DNA of 40,864 nucleotides from CAZJQD01 sp964548165 [NCBI: uncultured bacterium] (GTDB taxonomy: Bacteria; UBA8481). Of the stretch, positions 1 through 7,952 are shown in pieces (positions within the stretch are counted from its first letter, which is position 1; the number at the start of each line of letters is the position of its first letter). Below the pieces are notes generated by a model. It worked only from the letters and a program-made list of their open reading frames with translations. It did not search any database and was not told the DNA's origin. Where the stretch lies: positions 1 to 40,864 of the forward strand of contig CAZJQD010000023.1 of NCBI GenBank assembly GCA_964548165.1. Direction: 5' to 3'. A program made the position numbers and the translations under genes.

Positions 1-980
1 CTGTGACCCGTGATCCAGCCGATATCGGCCGTGCACCAGAAGACGTCGGAGGGCCTCAGGTCGAAGACCTCGCGCGCGGTCAGTTGGGTTCCCAGGAGGT
101 ATCCGGCGTGCGAGTGGAAGATGCCCTTGGGCTTTCCGGTGGTGCCGGAGGTGTAGAGGATGAAGAGCGGATCCTCCGAGTCCATGACCTCGGGCTCCAC
201 GGGCGGAAATTCGCGGGTCAGGAGATCGAAGACGTAGAGATCGCGGGGAGGATGCATGTGATGCGGAAAGGTGCCGCCGCGCTTGAAGACAAGAACGTGC
301 TTCACCGAGGGCGTCGACGCGACGGCCTCGTCAACGGTGTTCTTCAGGAGGAGCGGCGCGCCGCGGCGCCAGCCGCCGTCGGAGGTGATGACGAGCTTCG
401 CGCCGCAGTCGTTGATGCGGTCCCGCAGGGACTCGGCGCTGAATCCGCCGAAGACGACCGTGTGGATGGCTCCGATCCGCGCGCACGCCAGGCACGCGAT
501 CGGCAACTCCGGCGTCATGGGCATGTAGACGGCGACCCGATCGCCCTTCCCCACGCCGAGGTACTTCAGCCCCGCGGCAAAGCGCGAGACCTCGCGATGG
601 AGTTGAGCGTAGGTGAGCGTCTTCTCCTCGCCGGGCTCACCGACCCAGAGGAACGCGGCCTTGTGAGCGGTGGCGGTGCCGAGGTGCTTGTCGAGGCACT
701 GGACCGAGGCGTTCAGCTTGCCGCCGACGAACCACCGGGCAATGGGACGTTCCCACTCGAGCACCTTCGTGTAGGGCGAGTGCCACGAGAGCTTGTCGGC
801 CTCGGTGGCCCAGAAGGATTCCGGATCGGCGATCGACCGGCGCCAGCGTTCCTGGTAGGCGGCGAACGTCGGCGTCGGCGCCTCGGCCGACCACGAGGGC
901 GGCGGATAGTGACGATCCTCCGCGAAGACGTGCTCCAGGGATCCGGCCGCGTGAGAACTCGAGTCGTGAGGCAGAGTCAT
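1..980 (-). CDS. acs: Acetyl-coenzyme A synthetase, N-terminal half (cut by window edge)
   Basis: AMP-forming acetate:CoA ligase, which activates acetate to acetyl-CoA through acetyl-AMP in the cytoplasm. About 326 residues are present of a family that usually has around 650; the C-terminal half lies beyond position 1. The reading frame starts at the ATG at 980 with MTLPHDSS, preceded by an AGGA about eight bases upstream. The adenylate-forming core motif [11 protein letters not shown] is visible, followed by the [13 protein letters not shown] block typical of acetyl-CoA synthetases rather than other acyl-CoA ligases. The 127-base gap to acpS holds no clear terminator. Identification is firm; only completeness is unknown. 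Confidence 0.95.
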   Translation of the reverse strand, partial: MTLPHDSSSHAAGSLEHVFAEDRHYPPPSWSAEAPTPTFAAYQERWRRSIADPESFWATEADKLSWHSPYTKVLEWERPIARWFVGGKLNASVQCLDKHLGTATAHKAAFLWVGEPGEEKTLTYAQLHREVSRFAAGLKYLGVGKGDRVAVYMPMTPELPIACLACARIGAIHTVVFGGFSAESLRDRINDCGAKLVITSDGGWRRGAPLLLKNTVDEAVASTPSVKHVLVFKRGGTFPHHMHPPRDLYVFDLLTREFPPVEPEVMDSEDPLFILYTSGTTGKPKGIFHSHAGYLLGTQLTAREVFDLRPSDVFWCTADIGWITGH

Positions 981-1107
981 GGCGCCGATCCTACCGTCCG
1001 ACGCCGATTCGCGACACCGGGAGAATGGTCAGCCGGCGCAGATTTCAACCGTGGCGTGACGAGTTTCACAATGCGGAGAGCCGAAGACGCGAGAGGCGCC
1101 GTGAACC

Positions 1108-1485
1108 TCAACCCAGCGCGATGACGATGGCGGTGGCCAGGGAGTTCGTGTGGGTGATCGCAATGAGCCAGCGGCGGATGCCGGCCTTCCTGGCATGAGC
1201 GGCGGCGCGACCGGTGAGGCAGAGGGCCGGAGCGCCGTTGGCCGCGTTCCTTACCTCGAACTCGGTCCAGCGAATGCCCGCGGCCACTCCGAGACCCAGG
1301 GCCTTGGCCGCCGCCTCCTTTGCCGCCCACCGCGCCGCGAACCGCTCCTCGGGCCGCACCTTGAACTGGCGGCAATAGGCGATCTCGCGTGGAGTGAATA
1401 TCCGATCGAGGAACTTCGCGCCGTGCCGGGCGATCGCCGCCTTCAACCGGGAAGGCTCGGCGTGATCGATCCCGACACCGCGCAC
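1108..1485 (-). CDS. acpS: Holo-[acyl-carrier-protein] synthase
   Basis: Transfers 4'-phosphopantetheine from CoA to the serine of apo-acyl carrier protein, activating fatty acid synthesis. With the GTG start at 1485 the product is 125 residues, the usual AcpS length, beginning VRGVGIDHAEPSRL, where the Asp of GIDH matches the conserved metal-binding Asp. The second signature, RFAARWAAKEAAAKALG, carries the conserved metal-binding Glu. The open frame continues upstream to an ATG at 1581, but those extra residues are basic, overlap the end of the aldolase gene and have no family counterpart. No convincing ribosome binding site precedes the GTG. The gene lies 79 bases behind the aldolase on the same strand and is probably co-transcribed with it. 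Confidence 0.93.
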   Translation of the reverse strand: MRGVGIDHAEPSRLKAAIARHGAKFLDRIFTPREIAYCRQFKVRPEERFAARWAAKEAAAKALGLGVAAGIRWTEFEVRNAANGAPALCLTGRAAAHARKAGIRRWLIAITHTNSLATAIVIALG

Positions 1486-1564
1486 GGAACCATCATTTTC
1501 GGGTGGGAATGACAGGCGCCTGGTCGAGCGCCTCCCCGGGGCCGGGCGGCGAACTGCCGGTGCC

Positions 1565-2992
1565 TTACTCGCCCTCTTCATCCGCGCCGATGCGGGTCAG
1601 TTCCCGGACTTGCACCGCGTCGTGAGGCACCTTGACCGTCTTGATGAACTTGGCGACGTCACGGCTCGAACCCTTGATGTTGAGCTGGGTGAAGAGGAAG
1701 TCGAACTTCGCCTCCAGCTCCCGGGCCAGGGCCTTCAGATTCTTCGCGTCCATCGTGAAGAACTCGCGCTTATAAGGACCGAACGCCTTCTTGCGACTCT
1801 TGTAGAGGAACTGCTCGTCGGTCTGCCCTTCGCTTCGCTCGCCGGCGCAGTGGGCGAAGGTCCAGTCGACCATCTTCTTGTGGAGGTCCTTCGGGAGGTT
1901 GGGAGAATCGAAGACGAGGTTCTGGAACGCGGTCGCCAGGTGAACCTCGACCGCGCCGTTCTCGACGAACTTGTGGAACTCCTCGTCGGGAAGCGTCGAG
2001 GCGCCGTGCTGGACGGCGCCGCCGAGGCCGTAATCCGCCCGCGCGATCGTGCCGATGGAACGGAGCGCATCGAAATCGATGGCAACCTTGGCGATGGAGC
2101 CGTCCGGCAGGACGGTGCCGCCGTGGGAGGTACCGGTCTGGATCGATATCTTCGAGATCCCCTTCAGGCCCTTGCCGTAGGCGGCGAGGGCCGCGTTGTA
2201 TTCCTTCATGAACGCGTGGTATTCCTCGGGCGTCGAGTTCTTGTGCCCGACCTCGCCGATCTCGCCTCCGACGGAGACCTCGACGCCGCGCGGCTGGAGC
2301 GTTCGGATGAAGGCCGTCATCTCCGCGCAGATCTGCGCGTTGTTCCTCTGCTGGTCCTCGAGCGTGGGACGGGAGAGGTCGACGGTCGTCGAGCTGTCGA
2401 TATCGATGTTGTAGAACCCGGCGGCAAGACCCTCGGTGATGAGGGCCCGGAGCGCGGCCTTCTCCTTTTCCGGATCCTGCGCGAAATTCCTGGCGTTGAT
2501 CTGGAAGTGATCGCCCTGCACGAAGACCGGATGCTTCCACCCCTCGCGAATCGCGCCGGCCAGGATCTGCGTCGCATACTCGTCGGGCGGCTGGAACGTG
2601 TACCCGATCTCGGACTTGGCGATCTCGAAGAGGAACGCCGCGGCCTTCTGCTTCCGGCCCACGCGAAAGAGGGCGCGCGCGGACTCGTAGGTGAGCACGC
2701 GCAGGTTGATCGCCGGAACGGTGTACCGCGTCTTCACCTTGCCCTTGCCCATGGCGATGTAGAGATCGTGGATCGAGGCGAGCTCGATACCGAGGTCGCG
2801 GGCGATCCCGCGGATGAGAAAGCGGCAGGTGGCCTTGACCTCGGGATGCGTCGAGACCGCCGCGTTGGCGGCCAGGCGATCGGTCAGGGCGCTTCGGAGC
2901 GCCTTGGCCTTTCGGACCTTGACGAGCCCGTTCTTGATGAGAACGGCCTTGCCCAGGTCCTTCCAGAGCTCGTAGAGATTCGCGTAGAACAT
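1565..2992 (-). CDS. Class II fructose-bisphosphate/tagatose-bisphosphate-type aldolase, N-terminally extended
   Basis: Zinc-dependent aldolase of 475 residues, probably acting on fructose 1,6-bisphosphate in glycolysis and gluconeogenesis. The barrel appears to begin near residue 92 (VPAINLRVLTYESA, like the PAFN block of class II enzymes). A His after QGD at about 162, GEIGEVGHKNS, GTSHGGTVLPDGS and QHGASTLPDEE supply candidate zinc and phosphate ligands. About 90 lysine-rich, probably helical residues precede the barrel, making the protein longer than the usual 285-360 residues. The ATG at 2992 has an excellent GGAGG six bases upstream. Substrate specificity (fructose, tagatose or another bisphosphate) cannot be decided here, so no gene symbol is given. 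Confidence 0.85.
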   Translation of the reverse strand: MFYANLYELWKDLGKAVLIKNGLVKVRKAKALRSALTDRLAANAAVSTHPEVKATCRFLIRGIARDLGIELASIHDLYIAMGKGKVKTRYTVPAINLRVLTYESARALFRVGRKQKAAAFLFEIAKSEIGYTFQPPDEYATQILAGAIREGWKHPVFVQGDHFQINARNFAQDPEKEKAALRALITEGLAAGFYNIDIDSSTTVDLSRPTLEDQQRNNAQICAEMTAFIRTLQPRGVEVSVGGEIGEVGHKNSTPEEYHAFMKEYNAALAAYGKGLKGISKISIQTGTSHGGTVLPDGSIAKVAIDFDALRSIGTIARADYGLGGAVQHGASTLPDEEFHKFVENGAVEVHLATAFQNLVFDSPNLPKDLHKKMVDWTFAHCAGERSEGQTDEQFLYKSRKKAFGPYKREFFTMDAKNLKALARELEAKFDFLFTQLNIKGSSRDVAKFIKTVKVPHDAVQVRELTRIGADEEGE

Positions 2993-3173
2993 GGTATCCT
3001 CCCGTGAAACGTAGCCCCGCGGCGCTAGGTTCGAAATCGGGCAGCGAGGTGGTTCCGATGCCGGAGCCGGACGCGATAATTCAGGCGCGTTCGCCGCACC
3101 GAGTTATAGGCGGCACAAGACCCTGGGGCAAGAGGATTGGCCCCGGCAGAAGGCGGATGGAGCGAGGAGAGCG

Positions 3174-3899
3174 ATGAGTCATCTCATGAAGTTCGAGGCA
3201 GAGACACCGCTCCTTCTCATCGCGGATGTGCACCTCGGCGCCGATACCGCCGTCGATGATCGATTCGCAGCCTGGGTGAAACGGGTGCCGGATGGCTGGA
3301 CCATTCTCTCCCTGGGCGATCTCGTCGATGCCTGGGCCGAAGGCCCTTCCTTTGACCTCGGCGATCGCTTCCCCGTGCTCGAGGAGTTCCGCCGGTTTCG
3401 CAGCTTCTTCCTCCATGGAAACCGCGACTTTCTGGCGGGCGCGCGATGGGAACGACTCACGGGCGGACACGTGCTGGGGGATCGGTGCGAGGTCGACGCG
3501 TTCGGGCGGCGCCTCCGCGCCCTGCACGGCGATACGCTCCTGACCCGCGACTGGCGCTACCAGGCGTGGCGCAAGGTCTGCCGCACCCGGCTCTTTCGCT
3601 GGAGCGCCGGATGGGCGGGACGCAACTACGCGGAACGCACAGCCGCGAGGATGCGCGCGGGGAGCGCGGCGGAAGTCGCTCGCAAGCCCCGCGCTGCAAT
3701 GGAGCTGGATCGGTCCGCAGCCGCGCGCGCGCGGGGAGACGCTGAGTTCCTCGTCTGCGGTCACACGCACGCGCCGACACGCGAGCCCCTCGGGTCGGGC
3801 GAACTGATCGTGCTCGGCGCCTGGGATCAGGGCGGCGAGATCCTGCGCATCGACGACAGAGGCCTGATCTACGGTCGCCCCGAGAACCTGCTGGAATAA
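3174..3899 (+). CDS. lpxH: UDP-2,3-diacylglucosamine diphosphatase (LpxH-type metallophosphatase)
   Basis: Hydrolyses UDP-2,3-diacylglucosamine to lipid X and UMP, the fourth step of lipid A synthesis, at the inner face of the cytoplasmic membrane. The 241-residue protein carries the calcineurin-like metal motifs in order: DVHLG (Asp18, His20), GDLVD (Asp49), HGNRDF (Asn83), LHGDTLL and, near residue 197, CGHTHAP. Length and motif spacing match LpxH. The ATG at 3174 follows GAGGAGAGCG, a good ribosome binding site. The gene stands alone on the plus strand between two minus-strand blocks. Another UDP-sugar pyrophosphatase of the superfamily is possible but less likely, given the Kdo genes elsewhere in the window. 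Confidence 0.85.
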   Translation: MSHLMKFEAETPLLLIADVHLGADTAVDDRFAAWVKRVPDGWTILSLGDLVDAWAEGPSFDLGDRFPVLEEFRRFRSFFLHGNRDFLAGARWERLTGGHVLGDRCEVDAFGRRLRALHGDTLLTRDWRYQAWRKVCRTRLFRWSAGWAGRNYAERTAARMRAGSAAEVARKPRAAMELDRSAAARARGDAEFLVCGHTHAPTREPLGSGELIVLGAWDQGGEILRIDDRGLIYGRPENLLE

Positions 3900-3910
3900 C
3901 CCCAAATCAT

Positions 3911-4102
3911 TCGCGCATTTCCACCACGGAGACCACAGAGACCACCGAGAACGCCAATACGGAGGCAAAGATTCAAGATGGTGCCAATTCAATCCGTTGC
4001 GGTATCAGCAACAAACTGTGGTAGAAGGAGAGGTGCTGTTTGTTGGTCAGGATTCTTCTCTTTTGCCTTCCTCTGTGGTCTCTGCGATCTCTGCGGTGCG
4101 AA
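3911..4102. repeat. Inverted-repeat element rich in CCACAGAG motif, in a convergent gap
   Basis: The gap between lpxH and anmK, which converge here, holds two related arms in opposite orientation. The left arm (3911-3955) contains ACCACGGAGACCACAGAG; the right arm (4061-4102) contains TCTGTGGTCTCTGCGATC. The outer ends are also related (ATTCGC inverted as GCGAAT). The transcript could fold into a long imperfect hairpin of about 190 nt. Similar sequence recurs at 7546-7599 and 10487-10663. No protein-coding potential is visible. Confidence 0.7.
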
Positions 4103-4119
4103 TTCATGAATGGATCAGG

Positions 4120-5244
4120 CTAGGGCAGCCAGAGGCCGCCCAGGATCTTGGGGCGCGTTGCCCCGGTCACCGCTCGCAGATCGACCGGCTCCTCCTGGAG
4201 GCGCTTCCATCCCAGGACGGCGAAAAGCACCGCCTCCTTGAAATCGGGATCGATCCCCAGCTCGGCGGCGGATCGCAGGATGACCGGCGACGCGAGCGCG
4301 ACCAGGCGTTGTCTCAGGAGCGGATTGTGCCAGCCTCCCCCAGAAACGTAGACGGTCTCCAGGCCGGCCTTCGCCAGCTCGCGCGCCGTCGTCAGCGCCG
4401 ATAGTTCCACGAGCGTGGCCAGGAGATCGGCCGTGGAAAGGGTTCGTCGCGACGCGCGAAGGCCGCGCACGAACGCCTCGCCGAACTCCTCCAGCCCCGT
4501 CGACTTCGGCGCGCGCTTCTGGAAATACGGATGCCGCAGCGCGCGCGAAAGGAGCGTTCGATCGACCCGTCCACGAAGCGCCACGCGCGCATCGCGATCG
4601 CAGGAACGGCCCAGTTCTCCCCGGGCCACGACGTCCAGGGGCCCATTCGCCGGCCCGAGATCCCAGGCGGCCTCGACCTCGCCCTTCGCGACGACCGTGA
4701 GGTTGGAAATTCCTCCCAGGTTCAACGCGCCCAGCCGGCGAGTACCACCACGCATTCTTTCCGGCAAGGCGCCACGCGACAGAGCGCCCAGGAGCATGCG
4801 ATCGAGAACGGGCGCGAACGGCGCGCCCTCGCCACCGACGGCGATATCGTCGGGACGGAAATCGGCGGCAACGGGGATTCCCAGCACCGCCGCGAGGATG
4901 GCGGGCGATCCGATCTGCAGGGACATGACGCGCGGGATGTGCCAGACCGTCTGTCCATGGGACCCGATCACGGCGACCTCGGCCGCCTTCACCCCTGCCC
5001 GCTTCAGGACCGCGGCGACGGCAAGCGCGAAATCGTCCGCGACGAGCCGGTGCAATCGAGCCATGCCCGCCGGATCGAGCTCGGGGCCGCGCGCCAGGAG
5101 AAGTCGGGTCCGTCTCCGGTAGGGGATCGCCTGGGCGGCGACGATGCGCGGACAATGACCCGCATCGCCGACGACCGCCACGTCGATGCCGTCGGCGCTG
5201 GTGCCCGAGAGAACCCCGATCGCGTAGCGCCGCCTTGCGGTCAC
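4120..5244 (-). CDS. anmK: Anhydro-N-acetylmuramic acid kinase
   Basis: Opens and phosphorylates 1,6-anhydro-MurNAc to MurNAc-6-phosphate during peptidoglycan recycling in the cytoplasm. The 374-residue product begins at a GTG at 5244 that overlaps the TGA of murQ (GTGA), indicating translational coupling. Near the N terminus GVLSGTSADGID is the family's signature phosphate/sugar-binding block. GSHGQTVWHIP, ADFRPDDIAVGGEGAP, LNLGGISNLT and YVSGGGWHNPLL follow in the usual order. The length matches characterised AnmK proteins (about 370 residues). The frame stays open upstream into murQ but that part has no family similarity. It acts directly before MurQ, the product of the adjoining gene. Confidence 0.95.
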   Translation of the reverse strand: MTARRRYAIGVLSGTSADGIDVAVVGDAGHCPRIVAAQAIPYRRRTRLLLARGPELDPAGMARLHRLVADDFALAVAAVLKRAGVKAAEVAVIGSHGQTVWHIPRVMSLQIGSPAILAAVLGIPVAADFRPDDIAVGGEGAPFAPVLDRMLLGALSRGALPERMRGGTRRLGALNLGGISNLTVVAKGEVEAAWDLGPANGPLDVVARGELGRSCDRDARVALRGRVDRTLLSRALRHPYFQKRAPKSTGLEEFGEAFVRGLRASRRTLSTADLLATLVELSALTTARELAKAGLETVYVSGGGWHNPLLRQRLVALASPVILRSAAELGIDPDFKEAVLFAVLGWKRLQEEPVDLRAVTGATRPKILGGLWLP

Positions 5245-6176
5245 GGGGAACCCAGGAGCCCGCGCAGGCGGCCGCCACATCCTCGCACCGCTCGCCGCGC
5301 CGCGGCCGGTCCCAGTCCGAGACGGGCCATCACGATCGCGGTCCGCACCTCGCCCCGGCTCTCCACCAGCAGGCGCCGCGCCTTGGCCCGCGAGACGCGC
5401 CCGATCTCCATCACCATGCGCAGGCCCCTGGCCTCCAGCTTCGCGCACCACGTCTTGAGGTCCACCATGCGGTTCCCGTAGACCTTGCCCACGAGGATCA
5501 GGGCCGTTGTCGAGATGGTGTGCAGCATCGCCTTGGTGGCCAGGCCCGACTTCATCCGCGTCGATCCGGCCACGACCTCCGGCCCCACGGGCACATCCAC
5601 GAGCAGGTCGACGAAAAGTGGGCGCTTCACGCGGTTCATGGTCAAGAGCGCCGTGCCCGCGCCGCGTCGCTTCGCCTCGGCCAGGGCGGCACGCACATAG
5701 GGAGCCAGGGACGACGCGGATATCCCGATGACCAGGTCTCCCGCGCCCAGGCGAAGGTCGGCGACCGCGGCGCGGCCCGCCCGCTCGTCATCCTCGGCCC
5801 CTTCCACGCTCCGGCGCAACGCCGTCCAGCCGCCGGCGATCCGCCCCAGCGCGCTCCCCGGCCCCCGTAACGGCATGCCATACGTGGGCACCAGCTCGGC
5901 CGCATCCAGGACGCCGAGCCGGCCCGAGGTCCCCGCGCCGACGTAGAGCACCCTGCGGCCGGAACGGATCGCGGCGGCAAAGAGCTCCGCGATCGGCGCG
6001 AGGCGATCGGCCGCCGCCGCCGCCGCGCGAATGGCGCGCACATCCTCCGCCGCGATGCGCCGCGCCACGGCGCGCGCGGAGAGCGTGTCGAGATCGCGCG
6101 TGCGCGGATTGGTTGCCTCGGTCGTGAGCCCGGCCCAGGGATCCCCGGCACCGACGCTCCTCTGTGATTTCGTCAC
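5241..6176 (-). CDS. murQ: N-acetylmuramic acid 6-phosphate etherase
   Basis: Cleaves the lactyl ether of MurNAc-6-phosphate to GlcNAc-6-phosphate and D-lactate, the step after AnmK. The start chosen is GTG at 6176 (311 residues); an in-frame TTG at 6182 is an alternative. The N terminus contains LTTEATNPRTRDLDTLS, the MurQ family opening, followed by a SIS domain with LYVGAGTSGRLGVLDAAE and ELVPTYG. Later blocks VVAGSTRMKSGLATKAMLH and KVYGNRMVDL are highly typical. One oddity is that the usual ASGRTPYV block reads ASSLAPYV, which may alter sugar-phosphate contacts. The 28-base gap to the divergent SpoIID gene implies promoters that overlap the coding ends. Confidence 0.94.
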   Translation of the reverse strand: MTKSQRSVGAGDPWAGLTTEATNPRTRDLDTLSARAVARRIAAEDVRAIRAAAAAADRLAPIAELFAAAIRSGRRVLYVGAGTSGRLGVLDAAELVPTYGMPLRGPGSALGRIAGGWTALRRSVEGAEDDERAGRAAVADLRLGAGDLVIGISASSLAPYVRAALAEAKRRGAGTALLTMNRVKRPLFVDLLVDVPVGPEVVAGSTRMKSGLATKAMLHTISTTALILVGKVYGNRMVDLKTWCAKLEARGLRMVMEIGRVSRAKARRLLVESRGEVRTAIVMARLGLGPAAARRAVRGCGGRLRGLLGSP

Positions 6177-6204
6177 CGCCAAGTGATAACATGACGTCGT
6201 CGGA

Positions 6205-7458
6205 ATGCAAACCGCAAAGCACATGATGATTATGGCGATCCTGGTCGCCCTCCAGGTCGGCACCACGTCCTGCGTCCTGGCCCAGGAGCTGGATATCCCC
6301 ATCCCTCCGCCGCTCGTTCCCCAGGCCGCCCCGCTCGTGGCCCCCGAGACCATCGCCATCGGCGTCGTTCCGCAGGCGCCGCGCATCCGGGTCTCGGCGT
6401 CCGGCGGCCTATTGGCCTGGAACGCGGACGGGGTACCCCACATCTTTCCCGATGGCGAGTTTGCGGCCCAGGCGGATACCGAGGGCATCCGCTGGTGGTT
6501 CGACGCCACGTCGCCGGGCGCGGTCAGCGGAAGCTGGGAGATCCGTCCCATGGCCTCGGACACCTTCACGCTCCAGGGCCTCCGCTACCGGGGAACGCTC
6601 AGACTCGTCTACCTGCCAGGCACCGAGACCGCGCCATCCCGCCTGGCGGCCATCAACATCCTCCCGCTCGAAGATTACCTCCGCGGCGTCGTGCCCCGCG
6701 AGATTGGGACGACGCGCCCCGAGCTCTTCGCCGCCATCCAGGCGCAGGCCGTCGCGGCGCGCACCTACACGATCCGCAACCTGGGTCGCCGCCGCGCGCT
6801 CGGATTCGATCTCTTCGCCACCACCGACGACCAGGTCTACGGCGGCGCCGGGGCCGAGCATGTCCTCACGGACAGCGCCGTCCGCTCCACGGCCGGCGAG
6901 GTGCTCGTCTACGGCACGGACCTCGTGGAGGCCTTCTACCACTCGACCTGCGGCGGGCACACCACTTCTCGCAGTGATGCCTGGACCGGCGACCAGCCCT
7001 ATCTCCGCGGCGTGCCTGACCTCGTCGGCGACACCGCCGCCTGCATCTCCTCCCGCTACTTCCGCTGGACCGAGCGCTACGCGGGAGACACGCTCGCGCG
7101 CCTGATGGCTCCGGCGGATACGCTCACCTGGTCGCTCGTGACCCGCGAGACGGACGGACGAGCGCTCCGCCTCAGCCTCATCCGAGGCGACAGCGTCTCG
7201 TCTAGCCGCGGCGACGCCATCCGGTGGTTCCTGCGGCGCCCGGGCGGCGAGGTCCTTCGCTCCACGCTCTTCGACCTCGCCTGGGATTCCGGCGTTCTCG
7301 TCGTCAGCGGGCGCGGGTGGGGACACGGCATCGGCCTCTGCCAGGTCGGCGCCCAGGGACGCGCCCGCGCCGGTCATCGTTACGCGGAGATCCTCGCCCA
7401 CTACTACCCCGGAACCCGGATCCAGAAGCTCGCGTCCTCGCCCGGAGCACAGAGATGA
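6205..7458 (+). CDS. SpoIID/LytB-domain cell-wall protein (probable lytic transglycosylase)
   Basis: A 417-residue protein with an N-terminal hydrophobic signal (MMIMAILVALQVG, then TTSCVLAQ), so exported and possibly lipidated. The SpoIID/LytB domain covers roughly residues 145-410. It contains INILPLEDYLRGVVPREI, where Glu166 corresponds to the catalytic Glu of SpoIID, then AIQAQAVAARTYTI, YHSTCGGHT and the C-terminal GRGWGHGIGLCQVGAQG. In Firmicutes, SpoIID cleaves peptide-free glycan strands to anhydro-MurNAc ends. Here it lies 28 bases from and divergent to murQ-anmK, whose products salvage exactly that sugar. The organism is diderm, so the role is probably in vegetative wall turnover rather than sporulation (inference). 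Confidence 0.88.
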   Translation: MQTAKHMMIMAILVALQVGTTSCVLAQELDIPIPPPLVPQAAPLVAPETIAIGVVPQAPRIRVSASGGLLAWNADGVPHIFPDGEFAAQADTEGIRWWFDATSPGAVSGSWEIRPMASDTFTLQGLRYRGTLRLVYLPGTETAPSRLAAINILPLEDYLRGVVPREIGTTRPELFAAIQAQAVAARTYTIRNLGRRRALGFDLFATTDDQVYGGAGAEHVLTDSAVRSTAGEVLVYGTDLVEAFYHSTCGGHTTSRSDAWTGDQPYLRGVPDLVGDTAACISSRYFRWTERYAGDTLARLMAPADTLTWSLVTRETDGRALRLSLIRGDSVSSSRGDAIRWFLRRPGGEVLRSTLFDLAWDSGVLVVSGRGWGHGIGLCQVGAQGRARAGHRYAEILAHYYPGTRIQKLASSPGAQR

Positions 7459-7545
7459 CCAATGCTGGTTTGGGTGGAAATACAACGTTCCTTCTGTGAT
7501 GCATCGCTCAATGTGTCCGATTTTCAGTTCGATCGATTCTCAAGG

Positions 7546-7599
7546 GGTTCGATTCCGAACCTGGTCTTTCTCCGTGTCTCTGTGTCTCTGTGGTTCAAC
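7546..7599. repeat. Dispersed repeat copy (CTCTGTG-rich)
   Basis: The 221-base gap between the SpoIID gene and the acidic-protein gene carries GGTTCGATTCCGAACC followed by TCTCCGTGTCTCTGTGTC and TGTGGTTC. The reverse complement of 10487-10538 has the same order of blocks (GGTTC, CGAACC, CTTCTCCGTGCCTC, GTGGTTC), so the two are copies of one element. A possible decayed opposite arm, GGAGCACAGAGATGACC, overlaps the last codons of the SpoIID gene at 7444-7460. Nothing else is recognisable in this gap. Confidence 0.6.
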
Positions 7600-7679
7600 T
7601 TTGTCCATGGATGAAGCTAGCTGGATGGCTTCCCTTTGAAGGCAGCCGTACGCTAGACTCGCTGGGAGGAGACTGAAAC

Positions 7680-7952
7680 ATGGCGCGCAAGCACAATCCG
7701 GACCAGGTCGACATGGACAACTTCCACTTCGACGACGGCGAGGACGAGAAGAGCGACGAGGAATTGCTGGACGAATGGAGCACGGAGGGCCTCGACGAGG
7801 ATGAGTCGAAGGAAGCCGCGCCGGACGCCGACAAGGACCTCGACGACAAGGACGCCGCCGCCCCCGACGAGGATGAGGACGACGAAGACGACGAGGGCGA
7901 CGAGGACGATTGGGATGAAGACGAAGAGGATGACGAGGACGACGAGGCTTAG
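7680..7952 (+). CDS. Small hyperacidic protein
   Basis: A 90-residue protein with strong initiation signals (GGGAGGAG about eight bases before the ATG). The first 60 residues mix acidic with some basic and aromatic residues (VDMDNFHFDDGEDEK). Residues 62-90 are almost wholly Asp and Glu with a single Trp. No fold or signal peptide is visible and it is likely disordered. The stop codon overlaps the GTG start of the next gene (TAGTG), so the two are translationally coupled and presumably work together. The charge suggests a nucleic-acid mimic, a metal or cation binder, or an interaction tail for its partner, but nothing in the sequence decides between these. Confidence 0.75.
   Translation: MARKHNPDQVDMDNFHFDDGEDEKSDEELLDEWSTEGLDEDESKEAAPDADKDLDDKDAAAPDEDEDDEDDEGDEDDWDEDEEDDEDDEA

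Noticed and set aside
1610-3007. 465-residue open frame on the plus strand opposite the aldolase
   Set aside because: Antisense artefact of high third-position GC; the minus-strand protein has clear aldolase motifs and a ribosome binding site.
3081-3992. 303-residue minus-strand frame over lpxH
   Set aside because: It lacks a good start and any motif and overlaps the metal-site motifs of lpxH in the other strand.
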